This document shows, in pieces, positions 33,603-44,251 of a stretch of 64,000 nt of DNA. Every line of letters begins with the position of its first letter. Within the stretch, counting starts at the first letter, position 1. Source of the stretch: Asanoa hainanensis (GTDB lineage: Bacteria; Actinomycetota; Actinomycetes; Mycobacteriales; Micromonosporaceae); contig NZ_FZPH01000004.1 of assembly GCF_900188485.1 (NCBI RefSeq), forward strand, positions 67,304 to 131,303, in the 5' to 3' direction. The notes under the pieces were generated by a model that made no database searches, was not told where the DNA came from, and worked only from the letters and a program-made list of their open reading frames with translations. The translations under genes were made by a program, and so were the position numbers.

Positions 33603-35077
33603 GCCCGGAGCTGTTCCAGCAGGTAGAGCCAGATCTCGCTGATCGTCGGGAAGCTGGCCACCGCGTGCCGCAGCGCGGGCACCGGCACCTTGCCGGTCAC
33701 CGCGACGGTCGCCGCGTGCAGCAGCTCGCTGACCCCTGGCCCGACGAAGGTGGCACCGACGAGCGTGTCGCGGGCGTTGTCGACGACCAGCTTCGCCCGG
33801 CCGACGTAGTGCTCGCGGGCCAACCGGGCGCCGTCGATGCCGGCGAAGTCGCGCTCGACCACCTCGACCGGGATCTCCCGGTCCAGCGCCTCGGCCTCGG
33901 TCAGACCCACGGAGGCGACCTCGGGATCGCAGAAGACGACCTGCGGCGCGCCGTCCCGGTCGGCCAGGTCCGTGTACGGGTTGTACGGCCGCTCGTCCAG
34001 CGGTCGCCCGGCGGCCCGCGCGGCGATCACCTCTCCGGCGACCCGCGCGTGGTACTTGCCCATGTGCGTCAGCAGCGCCCGGCCGGTCAGGTCGCCGAGC
34101 ACGTAGAGCCAGTCGGTGCCCGGCACCGTCAGATGGTCGTCCACCTCGACGAAGCCGCGGTCCGTGGTCTCGACGCCGACCGTCTCCAGCCCGATGTCCC
34201 GGCTGTTCGGCACGCGGCCGGTCGCGACCAGCACCTCGTCCGCGACGATCCGCTCGCCGTCGCCGACGGTCACGGTGACCTCGCCACCGTGCCGGCGCCC
34301 GATGCCCCGGTCGTCCACCCGCTCGCGGCTGACTTCCCGGACCGGGGTTCCGGTCCGGACCGAGATGCCGTCGGCCTCGAAGGCGGCCAGCACGAGCTCG
34401 CCGACGAACGGCTCCTTCATGCCCAGCAGCCGCTCGCCGGGGAAGACCAGCGTCAGCTCCTCGACGCCGAGCCCGCGCAGCCAGGTCGCCGCCTCGCAGG
34501 CCACCACGCCGCCGCCGATCACGACGACCCGGCGGGGCACCTCGTGCATGTTGGTCACGTCCCGGGACCGCCACGGCCTGGCGTCGGCCAGCCCGGGGAT
34601 CGGCGGCACCGCCGCGTCCGTGCCGGGTGACAGCACGACCGCCCGGCGCGCGGTGATCTCCCGGGTCCGCCCGTCGTCGCTGACCTCGACCGTGCGGGGG
34701 CCGGCGAGCCGCCCGCGGCCCCTGATCACGTCGACGTCGTTGCGCAGCATGAGGTCGACGGAGGAGGTGTCGTCATGGTGGTAGGTGATCTCGTCGCGGC
34801 GCGCCAGGACGGCCGCGGCGTCGACCCGGCGACCGTTGACGAGCTGCCGCACGCCCGGGGTGTCGATCGCGAGGTTGCGCAGCTGCACCGGCAGCAGCAT
34901 CGCCTTGCTCGGCATGCACGCCCAGTACAGGCACTCGCCGCCCACCTTGTCCTGCTCGACCAGCGCGACCGAGAGCCCGGCCTGGCTGCTGTAGAGCGAG
35001 ATCGTCTCGCCGGGCGGCGCACCGCCGACGACGATGACGTCCCATTCCGAACGGGCGGGATTGACGGATCCGGCCAT
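33584..35077 (-). CDS. FAD-dependent pyridine nucleotide-disulfide oxidoreductase
   Basis: 497 residues from ATG 35077; the in-frame TTG at 35089 is less likely. The FAD loop is VVGGAPPGE (the third Gly replaced, unlike the usual GGGPAG), the redox disulfide is ECLYWACMPSKA (C-x4-C), the NAD(P) loop VVVIGGGVVACEAATWL, and the second FAD motif LYVLGDLTGRALLTHMGKYH. The C-terminal dimer helix region reads RHAVASFPTISEIW, where lipoamide dehydrogenases have an HPTxSE with the catalytic His-Glu. Here His is retained in shifted form. It resembles Lpd/MerA relatives of unknown substrate. Confidence 0.85.
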   Translation of the reverse strand: MAGSVNPARSEWDVIVVGGAPPGETISLYSSQAGLSVALVEQDKVGGECLYWACMPSKAMLLPVQLRNLAIDTPGVRQLVNGRRVDAAAVLARRDEITYHHDDTSSVDLMLRNDVDVIRGRGRLAGPRTVEVSDDGRTREITARRAVVLSPGTDAAVPPIPGLADARPWRSRDVTNMHEVPRRVVVIGGGVVACEAATWLRGLGVEELTLVFPGERLLGMKEPFVGELVLAAFEADGISVRTGTPVREVSRERVDDRGIGRRHGGEVTVTVGDGERIVADEVLVATGRVPNSRDIGLETVGVETTDRGFVEVDDHLTVPGTDWLYVLGDLTGRALLTHMGKYHARVAGEVIAARAAGRPLDERPYNPYTDLADRDGAPQVVFCDPEVASVGLTEAEALDREIPVEVVERDFAGIDGARLAREHYVGRAKLVVDNARDTLVGATFVGPGVSELLHAATVAVTGKVPVPALRHAVASFPTISEIWLYLLEQLRAQRAAA

Positions 35078-35128
35078 CCACCCAGCCAAACACGCTCGCG
35101 GTGGGCTACTGGCCGGTAATGGCAGAAC

Positions 35129-36361
35129 TCAGGCGACCGCCGGCTCGGGGATCGCGGCGGGGGTGAGCTCCGGGTCGGTCATCCGGTGCGGGCGGGCGAC
35201 CAGGACCAGGGCGAGCGTCGAGGCGACCATGCCGCCCGCCACCACGGTGGCCATCGCGAGGCCGTCGTTGCCGAGCACGCCGACCAGCGGCGCGGCGACC
35301 GCACCCGTGCCGAACTGAACCGCTCCCAGCAGCGCGGCCGCGGTGCCGGCGGCCTCGCCGTGCCGGGTCATCGCGACCGCCGCCGAGTTCGGCATGGCCA
35401 GGCCGCCCGAGAACAGCACCAGCCAGAGCGCCGCGAGCAGCGTGGCCAGGCCGCCGAAGCCGGTCGCGGCGAAGACGATCAGCAGGGCGCCAGCTGCGGT
35501 GCCCAAGGTCAGCGCGCCGACCAGCACGCGCTGCGGGGTCCAGCGGCGCAGCAGGCGGACGTTGAGCTGGGTGGCCGTGATCAGGCCGACCGCGCCGGCG
35601 CCGAACGCGATGCCGAACTGCCGCTCGTCCAGGCCGTACTGGTCCTGGAAGACGAAGCTCGAACCCGCCACGTAGGCGAACAAGGCCGCCATCGCGAACC
35701 CGGCGACCAGCACCATACCGACGAACACCCGGTCGCGCGCCAGCTCGCCGTAGGTGCGCACGGTGTCGGCCATCCCGCCCCGGCGGCGGCGCTCCGGCGG
35801 CAGCGTCTCGCGCAGCGCGAGCAGCGCCGTCAGCGTGAGCAGCACGCCGAAGCCGGCGAGCACGACGAAGACACCGCGCCAGTTGGTCGCCTCCAGCACC
35901 GCGCTGCCCAGGGTCGGCGCCAGGATCGGCGCGAGCCCCATGACCAGCATCAGCCGCGAGAACAGCCGGGCGAAGGCGCTGCCGCTGAACAGGTCGCGGA
36001 CCACGGCCATCGCGACGACGGAGGTGGCCGCGACGCCGAGCCCCTGCACCACCCGCAGGGTGCCGAGCACGGCGATCGAGGGCGCGACGACGCACAGCAC
36101 CGAGGCCACCACGTGCAGCGCGAGACCGGCCAGCAGCGGCCGGCGGCGCCCGAGGGCGTCGGCGAGCGGGCCGATCACCAACTGGCCGAGCGCCAGCCCG
36201 GCCAGCGTGCCGGTCAGCGTGAGCTGGACGGCGGTCGAGGTGGTGCCCAGATCGTCGGTGATCGACGGCAGGGCCGGCAGGTACATGTCGATCGTCAGTG
36301 GACCGATCGCGATCAGGGAGCCGAGCACGACGACGAGACGGACACGTTGCCGGAGGCTCAT
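35129..36361 (-). CDS. Bcr/CflA-type MFS drug exporter
   Basis: 410 residues from ATG 36361, preceded by GGTGAG. The first helix ends in IGPLTIDMYLPALPSITDDL, typical of Bcr/CflA; motif A is GPLADALGRRRPLLAG, and RVVQGLGVAATSVVAMAVVR corresponds to motif B/C. Twelve hydrophobic segments with a longer cytoplasmic loop (about residues 185-205, RETLPPERRRRGG). Drug/proton antiport, substrates unknown. Divergent from the secreted aminopeptidase gene. Confidence 0.9.
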   Translation of the reverse strand: MSLRQRVRLVVVLGSLIAIGPLTIDMYLPALPSITDDLGTTSTAVQLTLTGTLAGLALGQLVIGPLADALGRRRPLLAGLALHVVASVLCVVAPSIAVLGTLRVVQGLGVAATSVVAMAVVRDLFSGSAFARLFSRLMLVMGLAPILAPTLGSAVLEATNWRGVFVVLAGFGVLLTLTALLALRETLPPERRRRGGMADTVRTYGELARDRVFVGMVLVAGFAMAALFAYVAGSSFVFQDQYGLDERQFGIAFGAGAVGLITATQLNVRLLRRWTPQRVLVGALTLGTAAGALLIVFAATGFGGLATLLAALWLVLFSGGLAMPNSAAVAMTRHGEAAGTAAALLGAVQFGTGAVAAPLVGVLGNDGLAMATVVAGGMVASTLALVLVARPHRMTDPELTPAAIPEPAVA

Positions 36362-36506
36362 CAGCTCACCGGGGAGCACAGGCGGGTCGATCACACTGCC
36401 TGCAAATCCGCCGGGCGGCGGCCCATTCCCGGCAAGGATGGTGTTTCAGCTCACAGGTCCCTTTCAGCGCACCCGGGAAAGAAACCCTTCGATGTCTTGT
36501 CCGTGA

Positions 36507-38967
<2,461 letters not shown>

Positions 38968-39057
38968 TCCTGCCCCAGTGTTGTCGGAACGAGGCACGAC
39001 CCTACAACGCCGGGGCCGCCGGGCATACCGGGGCGGCAGCCGGGTATGTGGGCGCCC

Positions 39058-39258
39058 ATGACCGATGAACAGCACGACCCCGACACCCCGGTGTTCCGCG
39101 AACCGGGCTGGCTGCCGCGCACCGGCTCCGACCAGCCATGGGACCCGGAGGACCTGGCCGAGGCGGAGGGCAAGGATCCGACGCCGGAGAACGTCGCGCG
39201 GGCCAAGGAAGAGCTCGACAAGGACGGCCCGGCCGCGATCGACCGGACCGTCCCGTAG
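39058..39258 (+). CDS. Small acidic protein, 66 residues, unknown function
   Basis: From ATG 39058. The sequence is rich in Asp, Glu and Pro, with FREPGWLPRTGSDQPWDPED and LAEAEGKDPTPENVARAKEE as its core. No hydrophobic segment; probably disordered. It lies alone between two minus-strand genes, with its own short upstream region. I do not recognise a family with certainty. Confidence 0.65.
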   Translation: MTDEQHDPDTPVFREPGWLPRTGSDQPWDPEDLAEAEGKDPTPENVARAKEELDKDGPAAIDRTVP

Positions 39259-39262
39259 CCCG

Positions 39263-40648
39263 TTACACCGCGTTGCGGCGGATCACGTCGCGGAACCAGA
39301 GCGCGCTGTCCTTCGGCACGCGGTGCTGCGTGGCGTAGTCGACGTAGACCAGGCCGAACCGCTTGTCGTACCCGTACGCCCACTCGAAGTTGTCGAGCAG
39401 CGACCAGGCGAAGTAGCCGCGCATGTCGGCACCCCGCCGGATCGCGTCGTGCACCGCGCGCACGTGGCCGTCCAGGTACTCGATCCGGGCCACGTCGGCG
39501 ACCCGCCCGTCGACCAGCGTGTCGACGTACGACGCGCCGTTCTCGGTGACGATCAGCGGCGTGCCCGGGTAGTCGACCGAGAGCCGGACCAGCAGGTCAC
39601 CCAACCCGGTCGGGTCGACCGGCCAGTCCATCGCCGTCACCGGTAGCGCTTGTGGGGGGTAGCCGATGCCCTCGCTGCCCGGGTAGCACGGGTTGGGCGG
39701 GGCGCCGACCTGGGCGGCCACCAGTGACGGCTGGTAGTAGTTGACGCCCAGCAGGTCGATCGGCGCCGCGATGGTGGCCAGGTCGCCGTCGTGGATGACG
39801 CCGTCGGCGCCGAACCGGTCGAACAGGTCCCGCATGTCCTGCGGATAGCCGCCCTTGAGCACCGGATCCAGGAAGATCCGGTTCTGCAGGCCGTCGACCA
39901 GCGTCGCGGCCGCCCGGTCGTGCGCGTCGGCAGGGTCGTGCGGCGTCACCCGCGTCAGGTTGAGCGTGAGCGACACCTCCCGCGCTCCCCCCGCCCGCAG
40001 CGCGGACACACCCAGCCCGTGCGCCAGCAGCAGGTGGTGTGCCGCCTCGAAGGCCGCCCGCGGGTCCCGCCGGCCGGGTGCGTGCGCCCCGCTGGCGTAC
40101 CCCAGGAAGGCCGAGCACCACGGCTCGTTCAGCGTGGTCCAGGTCGGCACCCGGTCGCCGAGCCGGGCCACCGTGGCGGCGGCCAGGTCGGCGAACGCGT
40201 ACGCGGTCTCCCGGTTGGTCCAGCCGCCCCGGTCCTCCAGCGCCTGCGGCAGGTCCCAGTGGTAGAGCGTGGCCATCGGCTCGATGCCGGCGGCCAGCAG
40301 CGCGTCCACCAGCCGGTCGTAGAAGTCCAGGCCACTGGGGTTGACCGGGCCGCTGCCGTCCGGCTTGATCCGCGGCCAGGCGACGGAGAACCGGTACGTG
40401 CCCAGGCCCAGGTCGGCCATCAGCGCGACGTCCTGCGCGAACCGGTGGTAGTGGTCGCAGGCCACGTCGCCCGTGTGTCCGCCGTCGACCTTGCCGGGCG
40501 TACGCGCGAACGTGTCCCAGATGGACGGTGACCGGCCGTCGGCCTGCGCGGCGCCCTCGATCTGGTACGACGCGGTGGCCGCCCCCCACCGGAACCCCTC
40601 CGGGAACCGCAGCGGACGGGCGTCGGTGGCTTCCTCGACGATGGTCAT
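39263..40648 (-). CDS. GH1 beta-glucosidase
   Basis: 461 residues from ATG 40648. The GH1 start FPEGFRWGAATASYQIEGAA (15-34), acid/base E175 in TLNEPW, and nucleophile E369 in VTENGAS are intact, and the length fits the family. No signal peptide, so it acts in the cytoplasm on imported beta-linked gluco-oligosaccharides. It overlaps the permease gene upstream by 4 bp and is the last gene of the importer operon. It would release glucose from laminari- or cello-oligosaccharides taken up by the ABC system. Confidence 0.95.
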   Translation of the reverse strand: MTIVEEATDARPLRFPEGFRWGAATASYQIEGAAQADGRSPSIWDTFARTPGKVDGGHTGDVACDHYHRFAQDVALMADLGLGTYRFSVAWPRIKPDGSGPVNPSGLDFYDRLVDALLAAGIEPMATLYHWDLPQALEDRGGWTNRETAYAFADLAAATVARLGDRVPTWTTLNEPWCSAFLGYASGAHAPGRRDPRAAFEAAHHLLLAHGLGVSALRAGGAREVSLTLNLTRVTPHDPADAHDRAAATLVDGLQNRIFLDPVLKGGYPQDMRDLFDRFGADGVIHDGDLATIAAPIDLLGVNYYQPSLVAAQVGAPPNPCYPGSEGIGYPPQALPVTAMDWPVDPTGLGDLLVRLSVDYPGTPLIVTENGASYVDTLVDGRVADVARIEYLDGHVRAVHDAIRRGADMRGYFAWSLLDNFEWAYGYDKRFGLVYVDYATQHRVPKDSALWFRDVIRRNAV

Positions 40649-41538
40649 CCCTTGACGGCTCCTTGCATGATTCCTCCGATGATCTGTTTGCCGAGCACCA
40701 CGAAGACGACGAGCAGCGGCAGGATCGCGATGAGCGCGCCGGTCAGCGCCAACGAGTAGTCGGTGATCCGGCCGGCCGACAGCGTCGAGAGCACGACCTG
40801 GACGGTCGGGTCCTCCGGTGTCAGCACGACCAACGGCCAGAAGAAGTCGTTCCACGCCGTCAGGAAGGTCAGCATGCCGAGCACCGCGGCCGCCGGTCGC
40901 GCGGCGGGCAGCACCACGTGCCAGAACAGCCTGATGGTCGAGCAGCCGTCGACCCGGCCGGCCTCCAGCAGCTCGGTGGGCACGGCCTCGCTGAGATATT
41001 GCGTCATGAAGAAGACGCCGAACCCGTTGACCATGGCCGGGACGATGACCGCGTAGATCGTGCCGGTCCACTGGATCTTCGCCATCAGCATGTAGAGCGG
41101 GATGATGCCGAGCGTGGTCGGCACCATCATCGTCCCGATGATGCTGAGCAGCAGGATGTTGCGGCCGCGGAACCGGAGCTTGGCGAAGGCGAACCCGGCC
41201 AGCGTGGAGAAGAGCACCACGCTGAGCGTGATGGCACCGGCCACCAGGAACGAGTTGATCAGAGCCTTCTCGAACGGGACCATCGTGAACGCCCGCTTGA
41301 GGTTGAACCAGAGGTTGCCGCCCAACAGGACCGGCGGCGGAATCTTGCCCAGGGCACTGTTGTCCTGGGACGCGACGACCACCGACCAGTAGAGCGGGAA
41401 GAACGAGAAGAACGCGATCGCCGTCAGCATCAGGTACGTCAGCTTGCCCGGCCGGCGGCGCGACAGGCGGCGGATCCGGCGGCGGGCCGTCTGCGGCGGG
41501 CTGACATGCCGGGGCGGCGGGGCGAGGGTAGTGGCCAT
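40645..41538 (-). CDS. Carbohydrate ABC permease (MalG-like, second)
   Basis: 297 residues from ATG 41538, one base shared with the previous stop (TGATG). Six transmembrane segments and the EAA loop EAGRVDGCSTIRLFWHVVLP that contacts the ATPase. The N-terminus is Arg-rich (RRRIRRLSRRRPGK). It pairs with the MalF-like permease as the channel for beta-oligosaccharides. As in most actinobacterial sugar importers, no ATPase gene is present, so a shared MsiK-type ATPase is expected elsewhere. Confidence 0.93.
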   Translation of the reverse strand: MATTLAPPPRHVSPPQTARRRIRRLSRRRPGKLTYLMLTAIAFFSFFPLYWSVVVASQDNSALGKIPPPVLLGGNLWFNLKRAFTMVPFEKALINSFLVAGAITLSVVLFSTLAGFAFAKLRFRGRNILLLSIIGTMMVPTTLGIIPLYMLMAKIQWTGTIYAVIVPAMVNGFGVFFMTQYLSEAVPTELLEAGRVDGCSTIRLFWHVVLPAARPAAAVLGMLTFLTAWNDFFWPLVVLTPEDPTVQVVLSTLSAGRITDYSLALTGALIAILPLLVVFVVLGKQIIGGIMQGAVKG

Positions 41539-42470
41539 CAGCTCCTCCGAAGCCGGCTGGTAATGCCGAAGTTGATCGCGGCGACGACCACGATGATCAA
41601 GAACATCACCCACGAGCTCGCCGACGCGTAGCCGAAGTCGAAGCGGCCGAACGCGACCTCGTAGAGGTACAGCGCCAGGGTCTGGAACTGCCGGTCCGAA
41701 CCACCGGTCAGGCCGTTGCCGCCGAACAACAACGGCTCGGCGAGCACCTGCATACCGCCGATCGTGGAGATGATGACGGTGAAGATGATGGTCGGCCGGA
41801 TGGCCGGCACGGTGATCTTCCGGAGCTGCTGGAAGCTGCTCGCGCCGTCCAACGAGGCCGAGTCGTACAACTCCTTCGGCACCGCCTGCATCGCGGCGAG
41901 GTAGATCAGCGCGTTGTAGCCGGTCCACCGCCAAATGATCATCGTGGACACCGCGACGTGCGAGCTCCACGTGTTCGCGGTCCAGTCAATCTTGTCGACA
42001 CCGAAGAGGCCGAGCACCCAGTTGAAGAGCCCGTAGTCACGGCCGAAGAGCTGGCTGAAGATGATCGCCACGGCGGCGACGCTCGTAATGTTGGGAATCA
42101 GCGCGCTCATCCGCCAGAACGTCTGCCCCCGCAGCCGCTGGTTGAGGATGTGCGCCAGGACCAGCGCCAGCAGAAGCTGTGGCACGGTTGATATCACCCA
42201 GATCGACACCGTGTTCCAGAGCGCGTTCCAGAACGCCGGGTCGTCGAAGAGCTTCGTGTAGTTGCCAAAGCCGATCCAGGTGTGTTCCTCGGACAGCAGG
42301 CTCCACTCGTGGAGCGAGACCCAGGCCGTGAAGATCAGCGGAAAGACGCCGAACCCCAGGAACAGGATGAAGAACGGCGCGATGTACAGGTAGGGCGAGC
42401 CCTTGACGTCGAGGCGGTGCAGCAGGCCGCGGCGCGGCCCCACCCGCTCCTCCGTCGCCAACTGGGTCAT
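41538..42470 (-). CDS. Carbohydrate ABC permease (MalF-like, first)
   Basis: 310 residues from ATG 42470, with GGAGG 8 bp upstream. Six transmembrane segments with the EAA loop YDSASLDGASSFQQLRKITV. The first helix reads YLYIAPFFILFLGFGVFPLI. It follows the solute-binding protein gene after a 79-bp gap that contains a strong hairpin. Confidence 0.93.
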   Translation of the reverse strand: MTQLATEERVGPRRGLLHRLDVKGSPYLYIAPFFILFLGFGVFPLIFTAWVSLHEWSLLSEEHTWIGFGNYTKLFDDPAFWNALWNTVSIWVISTVPQLLLALVLAHILNQRLRGQTFWRMSALIPNITSVAAVAIIFSQLFGRDYGLFNWVLGLFGVDKIDWTANTWSSHVAVSTMIIWRWTGYNALIYLAAMQAVPKELYDSASLDGASSFQQLRKITVPAIRPTIIFTVIISTIGGMQVLAEPLLFGGNGLTGGSDRQFQTLALYLYEVAFGRFDFGYASASSWVMFLIIVVVAAINFGITSRLRRS

Positions 42471-42501
42471 CCCCGTCACCTCCGGTTGTCGGTGCGCGCC
42501 G

Positions 42502-42533
42502 TGGTCCCGGGCGCGAGGAGCGCACCGGGACCA
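42502..42533 (-). terminator. Intercistronic hairpin between the binding-protein and permease genes
   Basis: TGGTCCCGG (42502-42510) and CCGGGACCA (42525-42533) form a perfect 9-bp stem, with GCGC inner pairing. Placed right after the solute-binding protein stop, it is probably an attenuator or mRNA-stabilising hairpin that lets the binding protein be made in excess over the permeases. Confidence 0.6.
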
Positions 42534-42549
42534 GGCGAGCGGGGATCTG

Positions 42550-43818
42550 CTAGAGCAGCGCCTTGACGTCGGTCAGGACCTGCGCCCAGGACTGGTCGGG
42601 CGTCTGCTTGCCCTGCTCGATCCGGGTGAGGCCGTTGATGATCTGGGTGTTGATGTCACCGGCCTTCGGGCCCAGGTACTGCGGCTTCATCGTCGTCACC
42701 GACTTGGAGAAGATCTGGCCAACCGGTGCGTTGTTGAAGTACGGGTTCACGAAGTCCTTGATCGCCGGGTCGTCGTAGAGGGTGACGGTCGACGGGAAGT
42801 TGCCGTACTTCTGGAAGACCTTGACCTCCTGCTCCGGAGCGGTCAGCCACTTGGCGAGCTCGTACGCCGCCTTGGTGTGCTTGCCCTGCTTCGGAACCGT
42901 CAGCCAGGAGCCGCCCCAGTTGCCGCCGCCACCGGGCACGTCGGCGATGTCCCACTTGCCCGAGGCGTCCTTGGCCTGGGTCTGGATGTAGGCCATCATC
43001 CACGACGGGCAGGCCAGCGTGGCGAACGTGCCCTTCGCGAAACCGGCGTTCCAGGCCGGCGTCCACGCCTCGGCGCGCGCCGACAGACCCGAGGTCACGG
43101 CCTGCGCGGAGAGGTCGAACGCCTTCTTCACGTCCGGGTTGCTGTCGACCACGACGTTGTCGCCGTCGTAGAGGCCGACCGGGGCCTGGCCGAGGATCGA
43201 CCGGTACATGACGGTCGGGCCGTCGAAGAAGTGGGCGCCGGGCACCTTGGCCGCCTCGAACTTCTTGCCGGTCTCGATGTACTGCTCCCACGTCGGCCAG
43301 AGCTTCGAGACCTCGGCGCGGTCGGTCGGCAGGCCGGCCTTCTGGAACAGGTCCGTCCGGTAGCACATGGCCATGCCGCCGGCGTCGGTGCCGAGGCCGA
43401 TCACCTTGCCGTCCTTCGAGGACCCGACGTTCCACTTCCACTCGGGCCACTGCGCCTTGATGTCGTTGGCGCCGTACTCGGTGAGGTCGACGAACTTCGA
43501 CGGCTGCGCGGTGAACTGGCCGATCCAGCCCTCTTCGAGCGCCTCGATGTCGGCGGCACCGGTGTTGGTCGCGAGGTGCGCGGCGAGGTTCTTGTGGTGG
43601 TCCTCGGTCTTGGTGATCCGCTCGGTGATCTTCACGTTGGGGTGGAGCTTCATGTACTCCTCGTACAGCTCCTTGTATCCGAACTCGCCGAACGTCGCGA
43701 CCGTAAGGGATACCGGACCGTCGTCGGCAGCTTGGTTGTCGCCGTCGTCGCTCCCACATGCCGCCGTCGCGAGCATTGCCGCGATGGCGATCGGGACGAC
43801 CGCGGTGAACCTGCGCAT
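42550..43818 (-). CDS. Sugar ABC solute-binding lipoprotein
   Basis: 422 residues from ATG 43818 with GGAGGAG upstream. Lipoprotein signal MRRFTAVVPIAIAAMLATAAC, Cys21 lipidated. The mature protein is a family 1 extracellular binding protein: LTVATFGEFGYKELYEEYMK, then AAHLATNTGAADIEALEEGW, and a C-terminal KWLTAPEQEVKVFQKYGNFP. First gene of the importer operon; LacI-type operators lie 37 and 140 bp upstream. Likely ligand: oligosaccharides from the GH16 glucanase. Confidence 0.94.
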   Translation of the reverse strand: MRRFTAVVPIAIAAMLATAACGSDDGDNQAADDGPVSLTVATFGEFGYKELYEEYMKLHPNVKITERITKTEDHHKNLAAHLATNTGAADIEALEEGWIGQFTAQPSKFVDLTEYGANDIKAQWPEWKWNVGSSKDGKVIGLGTDAGGMAMCYRTDLFQKAGLPTDRAEVSKLWPTWEQYIETGKKFEAAKVPGAHFFDGPTVMYRSILGQAPVGLYDGDNVVVDSNPDVKKAFDLSAQAVTSGLSARAEAWTPAWNAGFAKGTFATLACPSWMMAYIQTQAKDASGKWDIADVPGGGGNWGGSWLTVPKQGKHTKAAYELAKWLTAPEQEVKVFQKYGNFPSTVTLYDDPAIKDFVNPYFNNAPVGQIFSKSVTTMKPQYLGPKAGDINTQIINGLTRIEQGKQTPDQSWAQVLTDVKALL

Positions 43819-43854
43819 GGACTCCTCCAGGCGATCGGTTGAATGGGCAGGGTT

Positions 43855-43870
43855 TGGAGAGCGCTCTCCA
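43855..43870. promoter_or_regulatory. LacI-type operator 1 (perfect 16-bp palindrome)
   Basis: TGGAGAGCGCTCTCCA is a complete 16-bp palindrome, 37 bp upstream of the binding-protein start. The GAGCGCTC core matches the CebR-like operator class of actinobacteria (TGGGAGCGCTCCCA). It probably represses the importer operon. Confidence 0.8.
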
Positions 43871-43957
43871 CGGCAGGTGCGACGATCGGCGGTCACTTTG
43901 TCGGATCTGAGTCTGGGACGTGGTGTGGTGCGGGGGGGTGCGTGACGCCGAATGAGA

Positions 43958-43969
43958 GAGAGCGCTCTC
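43958..43969. promoter_or_regulatory. LacI-type operator 2
   Basis: GAGAGCGCTCTC is a perfect 12-bp palindrome, about 100 bp from operator 1. With operator 3 it shares the same core; two sites upstream of one promoter would allow DNA looping. Confidence 0.75.
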
Positions 43970-44052
43970 ACCTGGTTCCCGACCATCGAGGACCGTGAGC
44001 GCCATGTCAAGGAGCTGTTGCGGTTTCGTTACATGCTGCGAGAGCGGGCTGG

Positions 44053-44064
44053 GAGAGCGCTTCC
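44053..44064. promoter_or_regulatory. Weak LacI-type operator-like site
   Basis: GAGAGCGCTTCC matches the core of the other operators at 10 of 12 positions. It is not symmetric and may be an auxiliary site or chance. Confidence 0.35.
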
Positions 44065-44205
44065 TCAAGGGTGGAACATGCCGGGCACGGCGTCAAGCGA
44101 TAGAGATCCGCCAATCGAGCCTGTTTAGCACCGCGTTTGGCGCCCCAAGACATCGACGCACGTCAGCCATTGACACGGATTGGGTGACCCGTCAGAGTGG
44201 CGCGG

Positions 44206-44221
44206 AAGAGAGCGCTCTCTT
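44206..44221. promoter_or_regulatory. LacI-type operator 3 (before the GH16 gene)
   Basis: AAGAGAGCGCTCTCTT is a complete 16-bp palindrome, 30 bp before the GH16 start. With the sites at 43855 and 43958 it links both divergent transcripts to one regulator. The 433-bp divergent gap holds no gene. Confidence 0.8.
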
Positions 44222-44251
44222 TACGTCCCGTCCCACGTAAAGGAGATCCAT

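Noticed and set aside
31929-34574. An 881-codon antisense frame across the permease and DUF6886 genes
   Set aside because: It crosses three well-supported genes and contains only repetitive Arg/Gly/Asp sequence with no recognisable domain.
43995-44240. An 81-codon frame in the divergent promoter region before the GH16 gene
   Set aside because: It overlaps the LacI operators, has poor codon bias and no similarity I can recognise.
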